In this document: in pieces, positions 8,820-17,565 of the stretch
Layout of the letters: every line of letters starts with the position of its first letter
Numbering within the stretch: the stretch's first letter is position 1
Assembly (NCBI RefSeq): GCF_004348735.1
Contig: NZ_SMKT01000090.1
Location: 1 to 37,553, forward strand
Reading direction: 5' to 3'
DNA: 37,553 bases
Source: Actinomadura sp. KC06
Lineage (GTDB): Bacteria > Actinomycetota > Actinomycetes > Streptosporangiales > Streptosporangiaceae
The notes under the pieces: generated by a model
What the model was told of the DNA's origin: nothing
Databases searched by the model: none
What the model saw: only the letters and a program-made list of their open reading frames with translations
Position numbers and translations under genes: made by a program

Positions 8820-9428
8820 TCACGGGGTGTTCCACCTGTTGAGGGCCGCGTAGGCGGGACGCCACTCGTTCTCGAACGCGGCGCGGGCGGGCTCCGGGAG
8901 CGGGGCGAGCGTCGCCGCGACCGTCCTGTCGTCGGCGCCGTCCACCAGCCACGGGAGGATGCGCGGCGCGTCCGGGCCGATCCCGGCGGCGTGGGCCTGC
9001 CCGAACAGGATGAGCTGCTCGGGCGTCACGGCCTCGTCCATCAGGGGCAGCGCCTCGTCCTCCTCGTGCTTCAGGTGGGCGGTGAGGCCGTCGGCGAGGG
9101 CGCCGACCAGGTCGGCGAGCGGCTCCGACCCCGCGTCGATCGCCTCGATCACCGGGTCGATGCGGGCGTGCTCGGCCTCCATCGCGTCGAGGAGGGCGAG
9201 GTCGTCCGGGCGTCCGGCCAGGGCCTCGCGCATCACGGGCCACAGCGCCTCGTCCTCGGCGGTGTGGTGGGCGTGCAGCGCCTTCTTGAACAGCTCCCAG
9301 CCGGGCGCGGCCGCCAGGATGCGGCGCGGGTCGCCGTCCTCCCGGGCGGCGAGCTTCGCCAGGTGCTCCAGCTCCCGCCTGAGCGCGTTGTGCATGGCGT
9401 ACATCAGTGTCATGTCGTGCTTAGCCAC
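8820..9428 (-). CDS. Hemerythrin HHE-domain protein
   Basis: Putative cytosolic di-iron four-helix-bundle protein of 202 residues, of the class that binds O2 or NO or helps with iron and redox stress. Likely iron ligands: His13, the HHTAEDE segment (His54/55, Glu58), His87 in EAEHARID, and HLKHEEDE (His118/His121, Glu122/Glu125). The C-terminal part (about 135-202) is a helical extension of unknown role. The GTG start has a strong ribosome site (AAGGAG, 5 bases). It follows the DUF2637 gene in the same direction after 52 bases and could be co-transcribed with it. The physiological role is not deducible from the neighbourhood. Confidence 0.88.
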   Translation of the reverse strand: MAKHDMTLMYAMHNALRRELEHLAKLAAREDGDPRRILAAAPGWELFKKALHAHHTAEDEALWPVMREALAGRPDDLALLDAMEAEHARIDPVIEAIDAGSEPLADLVGALADGLTAHLKHEEDEALPLMDEAVTPEQLILFGQAHAAGIGPDAPRILPWLVDGADDRTVAATLAPLPEPARAAFENEWRPAYAALNRWNTP

Positions 9429-9480
9429 GTTTTCTCCTTCCGTCTCCGCATTGACGAAGCGGGGGAAGGAAACGTGACCG

Positions 9481-10467
9481 TCAGGACGCGCGACCGGCAG
9501 ATGAGGACGGGGCGGGACGGGCCAGCCGGCTCAGCAGCCGCTGGCCCTGACGTGCGCTGATGTCCAGGCGCCGGCCCAGCTCGGCGCCCGTGATGTCGGG
9601 TTCGGCATCGATGATCGCGAGCGCGCGGGCCTCGTTGTCGGTGGCGACGCTGCGCGGCAGCCGCTGCTGGGAGACCTGCCGCCGCGCGGGCTGCCGGCGC
9701 GGGGCCTTCTTCGGAGGAGCCTGCTTCGGCGGCTCCGGCGCCGACGGCTCCGGCACCGGGGGCTTGGGCGCCGTCAGCTCGGTGACCCGGGCGAGGGCCT
9801 GGTCGAGCATGACTCCGTCGCGCAGCATCCAGGTGATGTCGGCGGGGGCCTTGGACTTCCACTTGCGTCCGTAGTGGGCGTCCAGCAGGGCCAGGGCGTG
9901 GCGGCGGCGCTGCTCGGCCACCAGCGCCTGCGGGTAGGACGTGATCTGCCACAGCACCATGCGGCGCCACAGCCGGAACGTGGAGAACGGCGCCAGCAGC
10001 CACCGCGTGGCCGGAATCCCCTCGCGGACGGTCCCGGCGGCGATCCCGGCGCGCCGCCGGATCGCGTGCCGGACGGCCTCGATGAACGTCACGAACAGCA
10101 CCGGCATCGCGGCGTGCATCACCATGCCGGTCACGTCGCCGTGCGCGGCCGAGACGTTCAGCCACACGGTCGCGCCGGTGAACGCCATCGCCATCCACCG
10201 CAGCGCGGGCATCGGCATGGCCAGCCACTCCAGCAGCAGCGCCACCGACACCAGCGCGAGGATGCCGAGGTCGACCCCGGCGGGGACGATCCACGCCTGG
10301 TCCCCGAACCACGGCTCGGCCACGTCCCGCACCGAGGCGAACGACCCGTACCCGCCGAGGCCGGCGAGCCCGGCGAAGAACAGCCCGCCGACCCCGGCCA
10401 GGACCTTCTGCGCCCGGGTCAGCGGGACGACCGGCTTCACAAGAGCCGTCCGCACCTCGCTGGTCAT
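9481..10467 (-). CDS. DUF2637 / SpdB-like membrane protein with C-terminal helix-turn-helix
   Basis: 328 residues. Four hydrophobic helices (about 24-45, 62-82, 88-106, 112-132) resemble the DUF2637 membrane domain found in plasmid spread proteins (SpdB) of Streptomyces conjugative elements. A basic linker, a Pro/Ala/Lys-rich region (PKPPVPEPSAPEPPKQAPP) and a C-terminal segment with the look of a winged or homeodomain-like helix-turn-helix (ITGAELGRRLDISARQGQRLL) follow. The ATG at 10467 has GGGAGG 5 bases upstream. Such proteins usually sit beside Tra/Rep/Int genes of integrative plasmids, but none is visible here, so this is either a stranded remnant or a chromosomal relative. The family call is from recall of sequence character and is moderately sure. 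Confidence 0.72.
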   Translation of the reverse strand: MTSEVRTALVKPVVPLTRAQKVLAGVGGLFFAGLAGLGGYGSFASVRDVAEPWFGDQAWIVPAGVDLGILALVSVALLLEWLAMPMPALRWMAMAFTGATVWLNVSAAHGDVTGMVMHAAMPVLFVTFIEAVRHAIRRRAGIAAGTVREGIPATRWLLAPFSTFRLWRRMVLWQITSYPQALVAEQRRRHALALLDAHYGRKWKSKAPADITWMLRDGVMLDQALARVTELTAPKPPVPEPSAPEPPKQAPPKKAPRRQPARRQVSQQRLPRSVATDNEARALAIIDAEPDITGAELGRRLDISARQGQRLLSRLARPAPSSSAGRAS

Positions 10468-10596
10468 GACGTCCTCCCGCACAGAGGTGTCTACGCGATC
10501 ACCAGGTGACCGTAGCGTGCCCGCGGCCCCGTCCGGACGAATCAGCCATAACCGCCCAGAACCCCCAGGTCATCGGGGCGTGCGGTGTCAGACGGG

Positions 10597-11850
10597 TCAG
10601 CGGAGCGGGTTGAACGGGGCCAGCTCGGCGGGGCGGCGCCCGGTGGTGATCTCCTCCGCGAGGAGGCTTCCGGTGGCGGGGCCGAGGGTCATGCCCCACA
10701 TGCCGTGCCCGCCCCCGACGAAGACGTTCGGCGAGCGGGTGGCGCCGATCAGCGGCAGGCCGTCCCGAGTGCACGGGCGCGACCCGACCCACTCGTCCTG
10801 GCGGGCGTCCAGGCCGGCGCCGCGCAGCAGCGGGCGGGCGGCCTCGACGATCGCCCTGATCCGGCGCGGGTCGAGCGGCGCCTCGGGGTCGCGGAACTCC
10901 ATCATCCCGGCGACGCGGAGCCGGTCGCCGAGCGGCGTGCAGGCCACCTTCTGGGCGGGGAAGTAGAGCGGGCCGTCCGGGACGCGCTCCATCGGCACGC
11001 TGAAGCTGTAGCCGCGGCCGGCCTGCAGGAGGGCGCGGACGCCGAACCTGCGGGCCAGGCCGCCGAGCCACACGCCGCTCGCGATCACCGCCGTGTCGAA
11101 GTGCTCGGGGCCGCTCCCGGCGGCGTGCACGACGACGCCGCTCCGCACGTCGCGGATGTCGGTGACGGCCGCGCCCGTCTGGATCTTGCCGCCGCGGTCG
11201 ATGACGGAGCGGGCCAGCGCGTGCACGAACCGTCCGGGATCGATGAAGCGCTGCCCGCGCAGCCGGATCGCCGCGCCGATCTCGTCGGACAGCACGGGCT
11301 CCAGCCACCGCGCCTCGTCCCCGGTGAGGACGTCGAACTCCAGGTCCTGGCCGGCGGCGCGGATGTGCTCGACCTCGTCCAGGAGGAAGCGGCGCTCCTC
11401 GGCCGTCCGGTAGGCGGCGAGGAAGGATCCGGCGTCGCTGGTCTCGGCCTTGACGCCGCCCTCGGCCAGCGCGTCGAAGCTCGGCAGGGCCCGGCCGTTG
11501 ATCGGCACCAGCGACTCCATGGAGCGCCGCCACCGGGCCATGGTGCTGTTCCGCGCGAACCCCGTGAGGAACCTGAGCAGCCGCAGGCTGGCGGTCGGCG
11601 GGACGTACACGGGCGAGGACGGGCTGAGCACCGCGCGCACCCCGTACGACAGGACGGCGGGCTCCGGCAGCGGGGTCGCCAGGCCGGGCGTCAGCCATCC
11701 CGCGTTCCCCCAGGACGCTCCGGCGGCGACGTCCTTCCGGTCGAACACGGTGACGTCGGCGCCCCGTTCCTGCAGGAACCACGCCGTGGACAGCCCGACC
11801 ATGCCGGCGCCGGCGACGGCGACACGGCGCGGACCGGCGCTGGAAGCCAT
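10597..11850 (-). CDS. FAD-dependent amino-acid oxidoreductase (DadA-like)
   Basis: 417-residue DAO-superfamily flavoprotein, likely a D-amino-acid dehydrogenase or glycine/sarcosine-type oxidase. Rossmann loop VAGAGMVGLSTAWFLQERGADVTVFDR near the N-terminus; AAGASWGNAGWL matches the DadA flavin-contact segment; C-terminal WVGSRPCTRDGLPLIG and VFVGGGHGMWGMTLGPATG are the second FAD region typical of DadA. The ATG at 11850 has GGAGGGG 5 bases upstream; a GTG at 11856 would be too close to it. Divergently transcribed from the PucR-type regulator, which probably controls it, as PucR proteins do for amino-acid and purine catabolism. The substrate is unknown. Confidence 0.88.
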   Translation of the reverse strand: MASSAGPRRVAVAGAGMVGLSTAWFLQERGADVTVFDRKDVAAGASWGNAGWLTPGLATPLPEPAVLSYGVRAVLSPSSPVYVPPTASLRLLRFLTGFARNSTMARWRRSMESLVPINGRALPSFDALAEGGVKAETSDAGSFLAAYRTAEERRFLLDEVEHIRAAGQDLEFDVLTGDEARWLEPVLSDEIGAAIRLRGQRFIDPGRFVHALARSVIDRGGKIQTGAAVTDIRDVRSGVVVHAAGSGPEHFDTAVIASGVWLGGLARRFGVRALLQAGRGYSFSVPMERVPDGPLYFPAQKVACTPLGDRLRVAGMMEFRDPEAPLDPRRIRAIVEAARPLLRGAGLDARQDEWVGSRPCTRDGLPLIGATRSPNVFVGGGHGMWGMTLGPATGSLLAEEITTGRRPAELAPFNPLR

Positions 11851-11940
11851 GACCACCCCTCCTCTTCAACGATGCCACTCCGATGGTGACTCCGTACCGT
11901 CCCGAAGCCCCTGTCGTTTTCGGCCAACGCGAACGGATCG

Positions 11941-11958
11941 CATAGTGTGAAACGCACA
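11941..11958 (+). promoter_or_regulatory. Promoter/operator candidate for the PucR gene
   Basis: CATAGT (11941-11946) resembles a -10 element and overlaps the inverted repeat TGTG-AAACG-CACA (11946-11958) directly before the ATG at 11959. No ribosome site is present. A bound regulator would mask the start of the message. Weak but positioned correctly in the divergent region. Confidence 0.3.
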
Positions 11959-13473
11959 ATGATCAAGGTGACGGACTTCGTCGACTCGCTCGGCCCGGGC
12001 CTGTTCCGGCTGGTGGCGGCGGGACGCGACGCGCAGGTGCACGACGTCGTCCTGGCCGTACCGGACGAGGCCGCCGGACGGCCGGGCGAGATCGTCCTGG
12101 GCGCCGGGGTGACCACAGCTCCCGAGGCCCTGGCGCTGCTCGGACGCGCCGACGCGGCGGACGCGTCCGGGGTCGTCCTGAAGGCCCCGCTCGCCCCCGA
12201 GGTCGTCGCCGCCGCCCGGCGGCTGCGCCCGGCGCTCATCGAACTCCAGCCGGAGACGTCCTGGACGCACGTGATCTGGCTGGTCCGCGCCGCCATCGAC
12301 CACGCCCACGCCCCTCCGGGCGAGTCCGGCGACGACCTGTTCGCCCTGGCCGACGCCGCCGCCGAGATCGCGGACGCGCCCGTCACGCTGGAGGACGCGC
12401 GCTCCCGCGTCCTCGCCTACTCGGGCCTCCAGGACAGCACCGACCCGGCCCGCGTCTCCACGATCGTGGGTCGCCGCGTCCCGCCGCAGGTCATCGCCCA
12501 CCTGCGGGCGTGCGGCGTGTTCCGTCGCCTGGCCCGCACCAGCGATCCCGTCCTCGTCCCCGCCGGGCCGGACGGGATGCTGCCGCGCCTCGTGATTCCG
12601 GTCCGGGCCGGGGGCGAATGGCTCGGCTCGATCTGGATCGTGGCCAAGACTCCGATCCCCCCTGACCGCGTCCAGCGCCTCACCGACCTGGCGTCCGTCG
12701 TGGCCCTGCATCTGCTGCGCCTCCGCGCCGAGACCGGGGTGGCGCGGCGGGCGTCGGCCGACCAGCTCCGCGCCGCGCTGCGCGACGGGACGACGGCACC
12801 CGTGCCGGCGCGTCCGCCGTGGCGCGTCGTGGCGCTCGGCGGCGACACCGGCGACCTGCGCCGCCGCCTCGACCTGTGGGAGGCGATCACCCACCGCTTC
12901 GGCTGGCACCGCCCCCTGCTCACCGACCTGGACGACACGCTCTACGCGGTCCTCACCGTCCCGGACGGCCCCGGCCGCGACGCCGGGTCGATGCCGTGGC
13001 TGGAGCACGCCCTCTCCCGCGTCCGGTCTCACGACCCCGCCCTGTACGCCGCCGCGGGCGGCCTCGCGCGCACTCCCGCCGACCTCCCCCGCTCCCGCTC
13101 GGAGGCCGCCGAACTCGCCGCCCTGGCGGCGTCCGGCCGCCTCTCCCCCGGCCTTCTCCTCCTGGACGACGTCTGGGACGCGGTCACGGTCGAACGCGCC
13201 CGCAAGACCACGGGGACCTCCCTCCTAAGCGGCCCTCTCCCCGATCTCAAGGCCCATGACGAGAAACACGGGACGGCTTTCCTGCCTACGCTCGCCGCCT
13301 GGCTGGACCATTACGGGGACACGAAGGGCACGGCACAGGCGCTCGACGTCCACCCCAACACCCTCCGCCACCGCCTGAAGAGAATGGCCGAAGTCACACC
13401 GCTGGAGCTCTCGTCCAGCCAGATCCGGCTGGCTCTTCGCCTCCAGTTGGACGCTCTCCTCAACGCCGATTGA
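11959..13473 (+). CDS. PucR/CdaR-family transcriptional regulator
   Basis: 504-residue regulator. The N-terminal ~120 residues are a diverged PucR sensor domain; the middle (about 130-380) is a GAF/GGDEF-like effector region; the C-terminus has the family helix-turn-helix (GTAQALDVHPNTLRHRLKRM, then a final helix). PucR proteins activate catabolic genes in response to an intracellular metabolite. The ATG at 11959 and a GTG at 11947 are both possible; no ribosome site precedes either. It is divergent from the DadA-like gene, its probable target, and 158 bases before the dimethylargininase gene on the same strand. Confidence 0.85.
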   Translation: MIKVTDFVDSLGPGLFRLVAAGRDAQVHDVVLAVPDEAAGRPGEIVLGAGVTTAPEALALLGRADAADASGVVLKAPLAPEVVAAARRLRPALIELQPETSWTHVIWLVRAAIDHAHAPPGESGDDLFALADAAAEIADAPVTLEDARSRVLAYSGLQDSTDPARVSTIVGRRVPPQVIAHLRACGVFRRLARTSDPVLVPAGPDGMLPRLVIPVRAGGEWLGSIWIVAKTPIPPDRVQRLTDLASVVALHLLRLRAETGVARRASADQLRAALRDGTTAPVPARPPWRVVALGGDTGDLRRRLDLWEAITHRFGWHRPLLTDLDDTLYAVLTVPDGPGRDAGSMPWLEHALSRVRSHDPALYAAAGGLARTPADLPRSRSEAAELAALAASGRLSPGLLLLDDVWDAVTVERARKTTGTSLLSGPLPDLKAHDEKHGTAFLPTLAAWLDHYGDTKGTAQALDVHPNTLRHRLKRMAEVTPLELSSSQIRLALRLQLDALLNAD

Positions 13474-13567
13474 GCGCGGCCCCGGGCACCGCAGGCGCCG
13501 CGCAACGAAGTGATCGGAACCGGGCCGAATACGCAACGAAACTCCAGGTCGGAGCAAGGTTGGCGCA

Positions 13568-13596
13568 TTGGATCGCAGGCGCCGGCTTTCTAGGCT
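13568..13596 (+). promoter_or_regulatory. Promoter of the dimethylargininase gene
   Basis: TTGGAT (13568-13573) and TAGGCT (13591-13596) with an ideal 17-base spacer, giving a transcript start near 13603 and a leader of about 29 bases that contains the ribosome site. Indicates transcription independent of the PucR gene. Confidence 0.55.
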
Positions 13597-13631
13597 TTCG
13601 ATCGGTCGAACCTAGCCCCCTGGAGATGTGC

Positions 13632-14474
13632 ATGAGCGTTCTGCCGGCGATGGCGCCCGGTGCCGGCGCCGAGCGGACGGCGCGGCGGCGGCGGTATCTG
13701 ATGTGCCGTCCCGACCACTTCGCCGTCACATATTCGATCAATCCGTGGATGGACCCGCTGGCGGGCGCCGACGCCGTGAAGGCGGTGGCGCAGTGGGAGG
13801 CGCTGCGGTCCGCGTATCTGGCGCTCGGGCATGAGGTCGAGCTCATCGACCCGATCGAGGGGCTGCCCGACATGGTGTTCGCGGCGAACGGCGCCCTGGT
13901 CGTCGGCGGACGCGTCTATGGCGCGCGGTTCACCCACCCGGAGCGGCATGCCGAAGGGCCCGCCTATTCCCAGTGGCTGCGGAAGAACGGCTACTCGGAA
14001 GTGCTGGACGCGCAGCACACGAACGAAGGCGAAGGCGATTTCCTCACGCTCGACCACATGATCCTGGCAGGGACGGGATTCCGGACGGAAATCGCCGCAC
14101 ACCAGGAGGCGCAGGAATTCCTCGGACGGCCCGTCGTGACGCTCCAGCTCGTCGACCCGCGCTTCTACCACCTGGACACGGCGCTGTTCCCGCTCGGCGG
14201 CGGGAACGTCGCGTACTTCCCCGGAGCGTTCTCGCCTGGCAGCCGCGCGGTGCTGGAAAGGCTGTTCCCGGACGCGATCCTGGCGGGCGAACGGGACGCG
14301 GCGGTGCTCGGCCTCAACGCCGTGTGCGACGGCCGCAACGTCGTCATCAACGCCGAAGCCGTCGAGTTGATCGAGACGCTGCGGGGCCGCGGATACGACC
14401 CCGTCCCGGTCGACCTGTCGGAACTGCGAAAGGCAGGCGGCGGCCCCAAGTGCTGCACCTTGGAACTGCGTTAG
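13632..14474 (+). CDS. ddaH: N(omega),N(omega)-dimethylarginine dimethylaminohydrolase (dimethylargininase) family
   Basis: Guanidine-modifying superfamily hydrolase of 280 residues; the named family converts methylated arginine to citrulline plus amine, though arginine or another guanidine could be the substrate. Signatures: DMVFAANGALV (80-90), NEGEGDFL (131-138), catalytic His180 in DPRFYHLDTALFPL, and the nucleophile near the C-terminus in GGGPKCCTLELR (Cys274 or Cys275). GGAG lies 6 bases before the ATG at 13632; an in-frame ATG at 13626 is too close. It has its own promoter. It converges with the XRE-cupin gene and the two stop codons overlap in TTAG at 14471-14474. Confidence 0.85.
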   Translation: MSVLPAMAPGAGAERTARRRRYLMCRPDHFAVTYSINPWMDPLAGADAVKAVAQWEALRSAYLALGHEVELIDPIEGLPDMVFAANGALVVGGRVYGARFTHPERHAEGPAYSQWLRKNGYSEVLDAQHTNEGEGDFLTLDHMILAGTGFRTEIAAHQEAQEFLGRPVVTLQLVDPRFYHLDTALFPLGGGNVAYFPGAFSPGSRAVLERLFPDAILAGERDAAVLGLNAVCDGRNVVINAEAVELIETLRGRGYDPVPVDLSELRKAGGGPKCCTLELR

Positions 14475-15055
14475 GACGCCGTTCCTTTCTGCTTGGGCCT
14501 AGCGCGCAGGTGCATGCGCTCGCCCTGCGGCCCGAACAGGCTGAGCAACTCGACCGTGCCGCCGTAGCCGCTGAACCAGTGCGGCAGCCGGGTGTCGAAC
14601 TCGGCGGCCTCGCCCGCCTCCAGGATCAGCTCCCGGTCGCCGAGGAGGAGGCGGAGCCGCCCGTTCAGGACGTACAGCCAGTCGTAGCCCTCGTGCGTCT
14701 GCGGGTCGGGCGTCCAGCGGCGCTCCGGGACGATCATCTTGAACGCCTGGACCCCGCCGGGACGCCGCGTCAGCGGCAGCACGGTCATGTCGTGCATGCG
14801 CTGCGGGCGGGGCCTGATCCGCGGGTCGCCGACGTCCGGGGCGCCGACCAGCTCGTCCAGCGGGACGCGGTGGGCCCGCGCGAGCGGGAGCAGCAGTTCC
14901 AGGCTCGGCCGCCGCTTGCCGGACTCCAGCCGCGACAGCGTGCTCACCGAGATGCCGGTGACCTCGGCGAGCGCGGTCAGCGTGACGCTTCGTTCCTGCC
15001 GCAGCCGGCGGAGCCTGGGCCCGACACCGGCGAGGACGTCCTCGGTCGTCTCCAT
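14471..15055 (-). CDS. XRE-family regulator with C-terminal cupin domain
   Basis: 194-residue one-component regulator. The helix-turn-helix is at about 24-55 (VTLTALAEVTGISVSTLSRLESGKRRPSLE), and a small-molecule-binding cupin lies at about 105-185 (HEGYDWLYVLNGRLRLLLGD, followed by LPHWFSGYGG). This layout is common in regulators of amino-acid, polyamine and detoxification genes. The ATG at 15055 is chosen because the helix-turn-helix begins at the usual distance and because longer frames run into the divergent gene. It is divergent from the unrecognised gene at 15117 with only 61 bases between starts, so it very likely regulates that gene and itself. Confidence 0.88.
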   Translation of the reverse strand: METTEDVLAGVGPRLRRLRQERSVTLTALAEVTGISVSTLSRLESGKRRPSLELLLPLARAHRVPLDELVGAPDVGDPRIRPRPQRMHDMTVLPLTRRPGGVQAFKMIVPERRWTPDPQTHEGYDWLYVLNGRLRLLLGDRELILEAGEAAEFDTRLPHWFSGYGGTVELLSLFGPQGERMHLRARPKQKGTAS

Positions 15056-15103
15056 GCGTTCATTGCAGGAACGGCAAAGCGGTTTGTCAAATGGGAGGCC
15101 CTC

Positions 15104-15109
15104 TAGGGT
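15104..15109 (+). promoter_or_regulatory. -10 element of a probable leaderless gene
   Basis: TAGGGT ends 7 bases before the ATG at 15117, the spacing expected if transcription starts on the start codon. There is no convincing -35 at 17 bases and no ribosome site, though GGGAGG lies at 15093-15098. It sits in the short divergent gap shared with the XRE-cupin gene. Confidence 0.35.
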
Positions 15110-15116
15110 GGCTGCC

Positions 15117-16118
15117 ATGAGACCCGGCGAGCGGCGATGGCGGGACGAGCGGGCAAGGCTGAACGCCTCGCGCGGGCCGCTCGGCGAGGCGGCTAGCGCG
15201 CTGTATCCGGAAGTCCCACGCGTCGCCGGGACGACATTGCTGTGCCGCGAGGAATGGATCCCGGACGCCCCGATACGGCTGGAGGACATCCGCCTGGAAT
15301 GGGATGCGCACGGCGCTCCGCCGGCCGTCGCGGACCCGTCCGACGGACTCCCGGACGGCTACCGCACGTACGCCGAGGCGATGGCCGCACTCGCGCCGCC
15401 GAGAACCTTCGAGGACCGGCCGAGCTACCGCCTCCTCGACGCCCGGCCCCCAATGCTACGCCTCGGCCCGGCCCGGTATTTCGACGGCGTGAACGTGGGC
15501 GAATCAGTCGCCCACGAATTGGCGGTGGGCACAGGCGGTCTCCCCTTGCGCACCCGAATCGGCGACCCCTGCGACCTGACCCGCCGGACGGCCCTCCCCG
15601 CGATCACGACGGCGACCATCACCGCGTCCGGCTCGTACGTCCTGCATTGGCGAGACCCGGACAAGGTCGCGCACGCGGGCGGGCTCCACCAGGCGATGCC
15701 GGTCGGAGTCTTCCAGCCGTTGAACGACGAGCGGCCAGACCTCTGGGCGTGCATGGTCCGCGAATACGCGGAAGAACTGCTCGGAATGGACGAGAATTAC
15801 GGCGAAGGCTTCGTCCAAAACGAGTGGCCCTTTCACCGGGCGCTGACGTCCGCCCGCGAACAAGGACGCCTCCGCGCGCACTTCCTCGGCCTCGGCGTAG
15901 ACCCGCTCACGTTCGCGCTCGACCTCCTGACGGCGGTCGTCATCGACGACGACGCGTTCGCCGACCTCTTCGGCGGGCTGGTCACGGTGAACGACGAGGG
16001 CGAGGTGTCGACGCGACCGTTCGACGGGTCGGTCCCGCGGCCGATGCAACCGGCCGGGGCCGCGGCACTGGAGCTGGCGTGGCGGCACCGGACGGCTCTC
16101 GGGATCACTCCCGGCTGA
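15117..16118 (+). CDS. Hypothetical protein, unrecognised
   Basis: 333 residues, soluble, no signal peptide or membrane helix. I do not recognise the family. A segment near the middle (MPVGVFQP, then VREYAEELLGM) recalls the glycine and REUXEE helix of a Nudix box but with a longer spacing than the consensus, so a diverged Nudix-like fold is only a suggestion. Other marked stretches are HELAVGTGGLPLRTRIGD and QNEWPFHRALTSAREQGRLRAHFLGLGVDPLTFALDLLTAVV. It is probably leaderless. It is paired with the divergent XRE-cupin regulator, implying inducible expression, and its 3' end overlaps the convergent WS/DGAT gene by 14 bases. Confidence 0.72.
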   Translation: MRPGERRWRDERARLNASRGPLGEAASALYPEVPRVAGTTLLCREEWIPDAPIRLEDIRLEWDAHGAPPAVADPSDGLPDGYRTYAEAMAALAPPRTFEDRPSYRLLDARPPMLRLGPARYFDGVNVGESVAHELAVGTGGLPLRTRIGDPCDLTRRTALPAITTATITASGSYVLHWRDPDKVAHAGGLHQAMPVGVFQPLNDERPDLWACMVREYAEELLGMDENYGEGFVQNEWPFHRALTSAREQGRLRAHFLGLGVDPLTFALDLLTAVVIDDDAFADLFGGLVTVNDEGEVSTRPFDGSVPRPMQPAGAAALELAWRHRTALGITPG

Positions 16119-17565
16119 GGTCCCTCAGCTCGTCCAGCGCGTCCACCAGGTGGTCCACGATCTCGGACGGGTCCGGGACGAGCTCGCGGCAGGCGACGAT
16201 GCCGACGTTCACCCTGCCGTCGTAGGAGAAGACGGTGATGTTGAGCCCGCCGGTGACGTCGGTGATCACGGAGATCGGGTAGTAGGCGAGCACCCGCGCC
16301 CCGCACAGGTACAGCGGGAACTGCGGGCCGGGCACATTCGAAATGATCAGGTTGATGGGGCGCAGCGACATCGTCGGCGCGGCCTGGAGGGCGAGGCGGG
16401 TGGCGGCGCCGGCGATGGGCGCGGGCAGCAGGCCGCTGATCTCCTGCACCCAGCTGCCGGACGACCCGGTGAACCGCCGCTTAGCGGTGTCCATGGCGCG
16501 CCGGACGGCGAGATAGCGCTCGGCCGGGTCCGGGATGTCGGTGGCCAGCGGCGTCGCCATCATGGAGATCTGGTTTCCGGCGTCCGTCCGGGCGGCGCCG
16601 CTCCGCGCCCCGCCGCGCCGCAGCGACACCGGGACGGCCGCGACGAGCGGGCGGTCCGGCAGGTCGCCGCGCTTGTCGAGCCACTGCCGCAGCGCCGTCG
16701 CGCACAGCGCCATGACCACGTCGTTGACGCTGCCGCCGAGCCCCTTCCTGATCTCCTTGACCGTGTCCAGCGGCAGCTCGCCGCAGGCGACGGCGCGGCG
16801 GCGTCCGATCGGCTGGTTGAACGGGGTCGGCGGCGCGCTCATCCGCGGCGCCCGCGGCACCTCGGGGCGGCGCAGCGCGCCCTGCACGACCGACGACACC
16901 AGCCCGACGCCCGGGATGGACGAGACACCGGGGATCTCGTCCAGGTACGGGGCGGTGCGCGCGACGGAGACCGCCGTCCGGACGGGATGCAGCGCGGTCC
17001 TCAGCAGCCCGCTGCCGACCATTTCGGCGGTGCCGGGCGCGCGGGCGGGCTCGGACTCGTCGGCGGGCAACTCGCGGGGCTCGGGCGAAAGGTCCAGCAG
17101 CGCGGCGAGGGTTTCGGCCGCCATCACACCGTCGACGGCGGCGTGGTGCACCTTGACGTAGACGGCGGTCAGGCCGTCCGCGAGGCCGTGGATGAGGAAC
17201 ATCTCCCAGAGCGGGCGGGACCGGTCGAGGGGCTGCTCGTGCAGCATCGCGACGACGTCGGCGAGCTGCCGGTCGGTGCCGGGCGCGGGAAGGCCGATCT
17301 CGAAGATGTGCCGGACGGGGTCGAAGTCCGGGTCGTCCTCCCAGTAGGGGTGGTCGAGGCCGAACGGCACCTGGACGAGCCTCTGCCGCAGCGGCCGGGC
17401 CGCCAGATGAGCACGATTCCGGACGAGCTCGGCGACGAGCGGCACCGTGAGCCGTCCGCCCGGGCACGCGGCCGCGTCGACGATGCCCAGCCCGGCGATG
17501 TGGGCCTGGGTCGTGCCGGTCTCCGCGTTGAGGAAGGTGGCGTCCACGGTGGTCAGCTGGCTCAT
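16105..17565 (-). CDS. Wax ester synthase / diacylglycerol acyltransferase (WS/DGAT)
   Basis: Membrane-associated acyltransferase of 486 residues that makes triacylglycerol or wax esters from acyl-CoA for storage. The catalytic motif is HHAAVDG (140-146); PLWEMFLIHGL precedes it as usual; the second-half signatures NDVVMALCATALRQWL and ISNVPGPQFPLYLCGARV, and the C-terminal GGLNITVFSYDGRVNVGIV, are all present. Full length. The ATG at 17565 has a modest ribosome site (AAGAGAG). Its last 14 bases overlap the convergent unknown gene. It is divergent from ung across about 190 bases; no functional link is expected. Confidence 0.93.
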   Translation of the reverse strand: MSQLTTVDATFLNAETGTTQAHIAGLGIVDAAACPGGRLTVPLVAELVRNRAHLAARPLRQRLVQVPFGLDHPYWEDDPDFDPVRHIFEIGLPAPGTDRQLADVVAMLHEQPLDRSRPLWEMFLIHGLADGLTAVYVKVHHAAVDGVMAAETLAALLDLSPEPRELPADESEPARAPGTAEMVGSGLLRTALHPVRTAVSVARTAPYLDEIPGVSSIPGVGLVSSVVQGALRRPEVPRAPRMSAPPTPFNQPIGRRRAVACGELPLDTVKEIRKGLGGSVNDVVMALCATALRQWLDKRGDLPDRPLVAAVPVSLRRGGARSGAARTDAGNQISMMATPLATDIPDPAERYLAVRRAMDTAKRRFTGSSGSWVQEISGLLPAPIAGAATRLALQAAPTMSLRPINLIISNVPGPQFPLYLCGARVLAYYPISVITDVTGGLNITVFSYDGRVNVGIVACRELVPDPSEIVDHLVDALDELRDLSRE

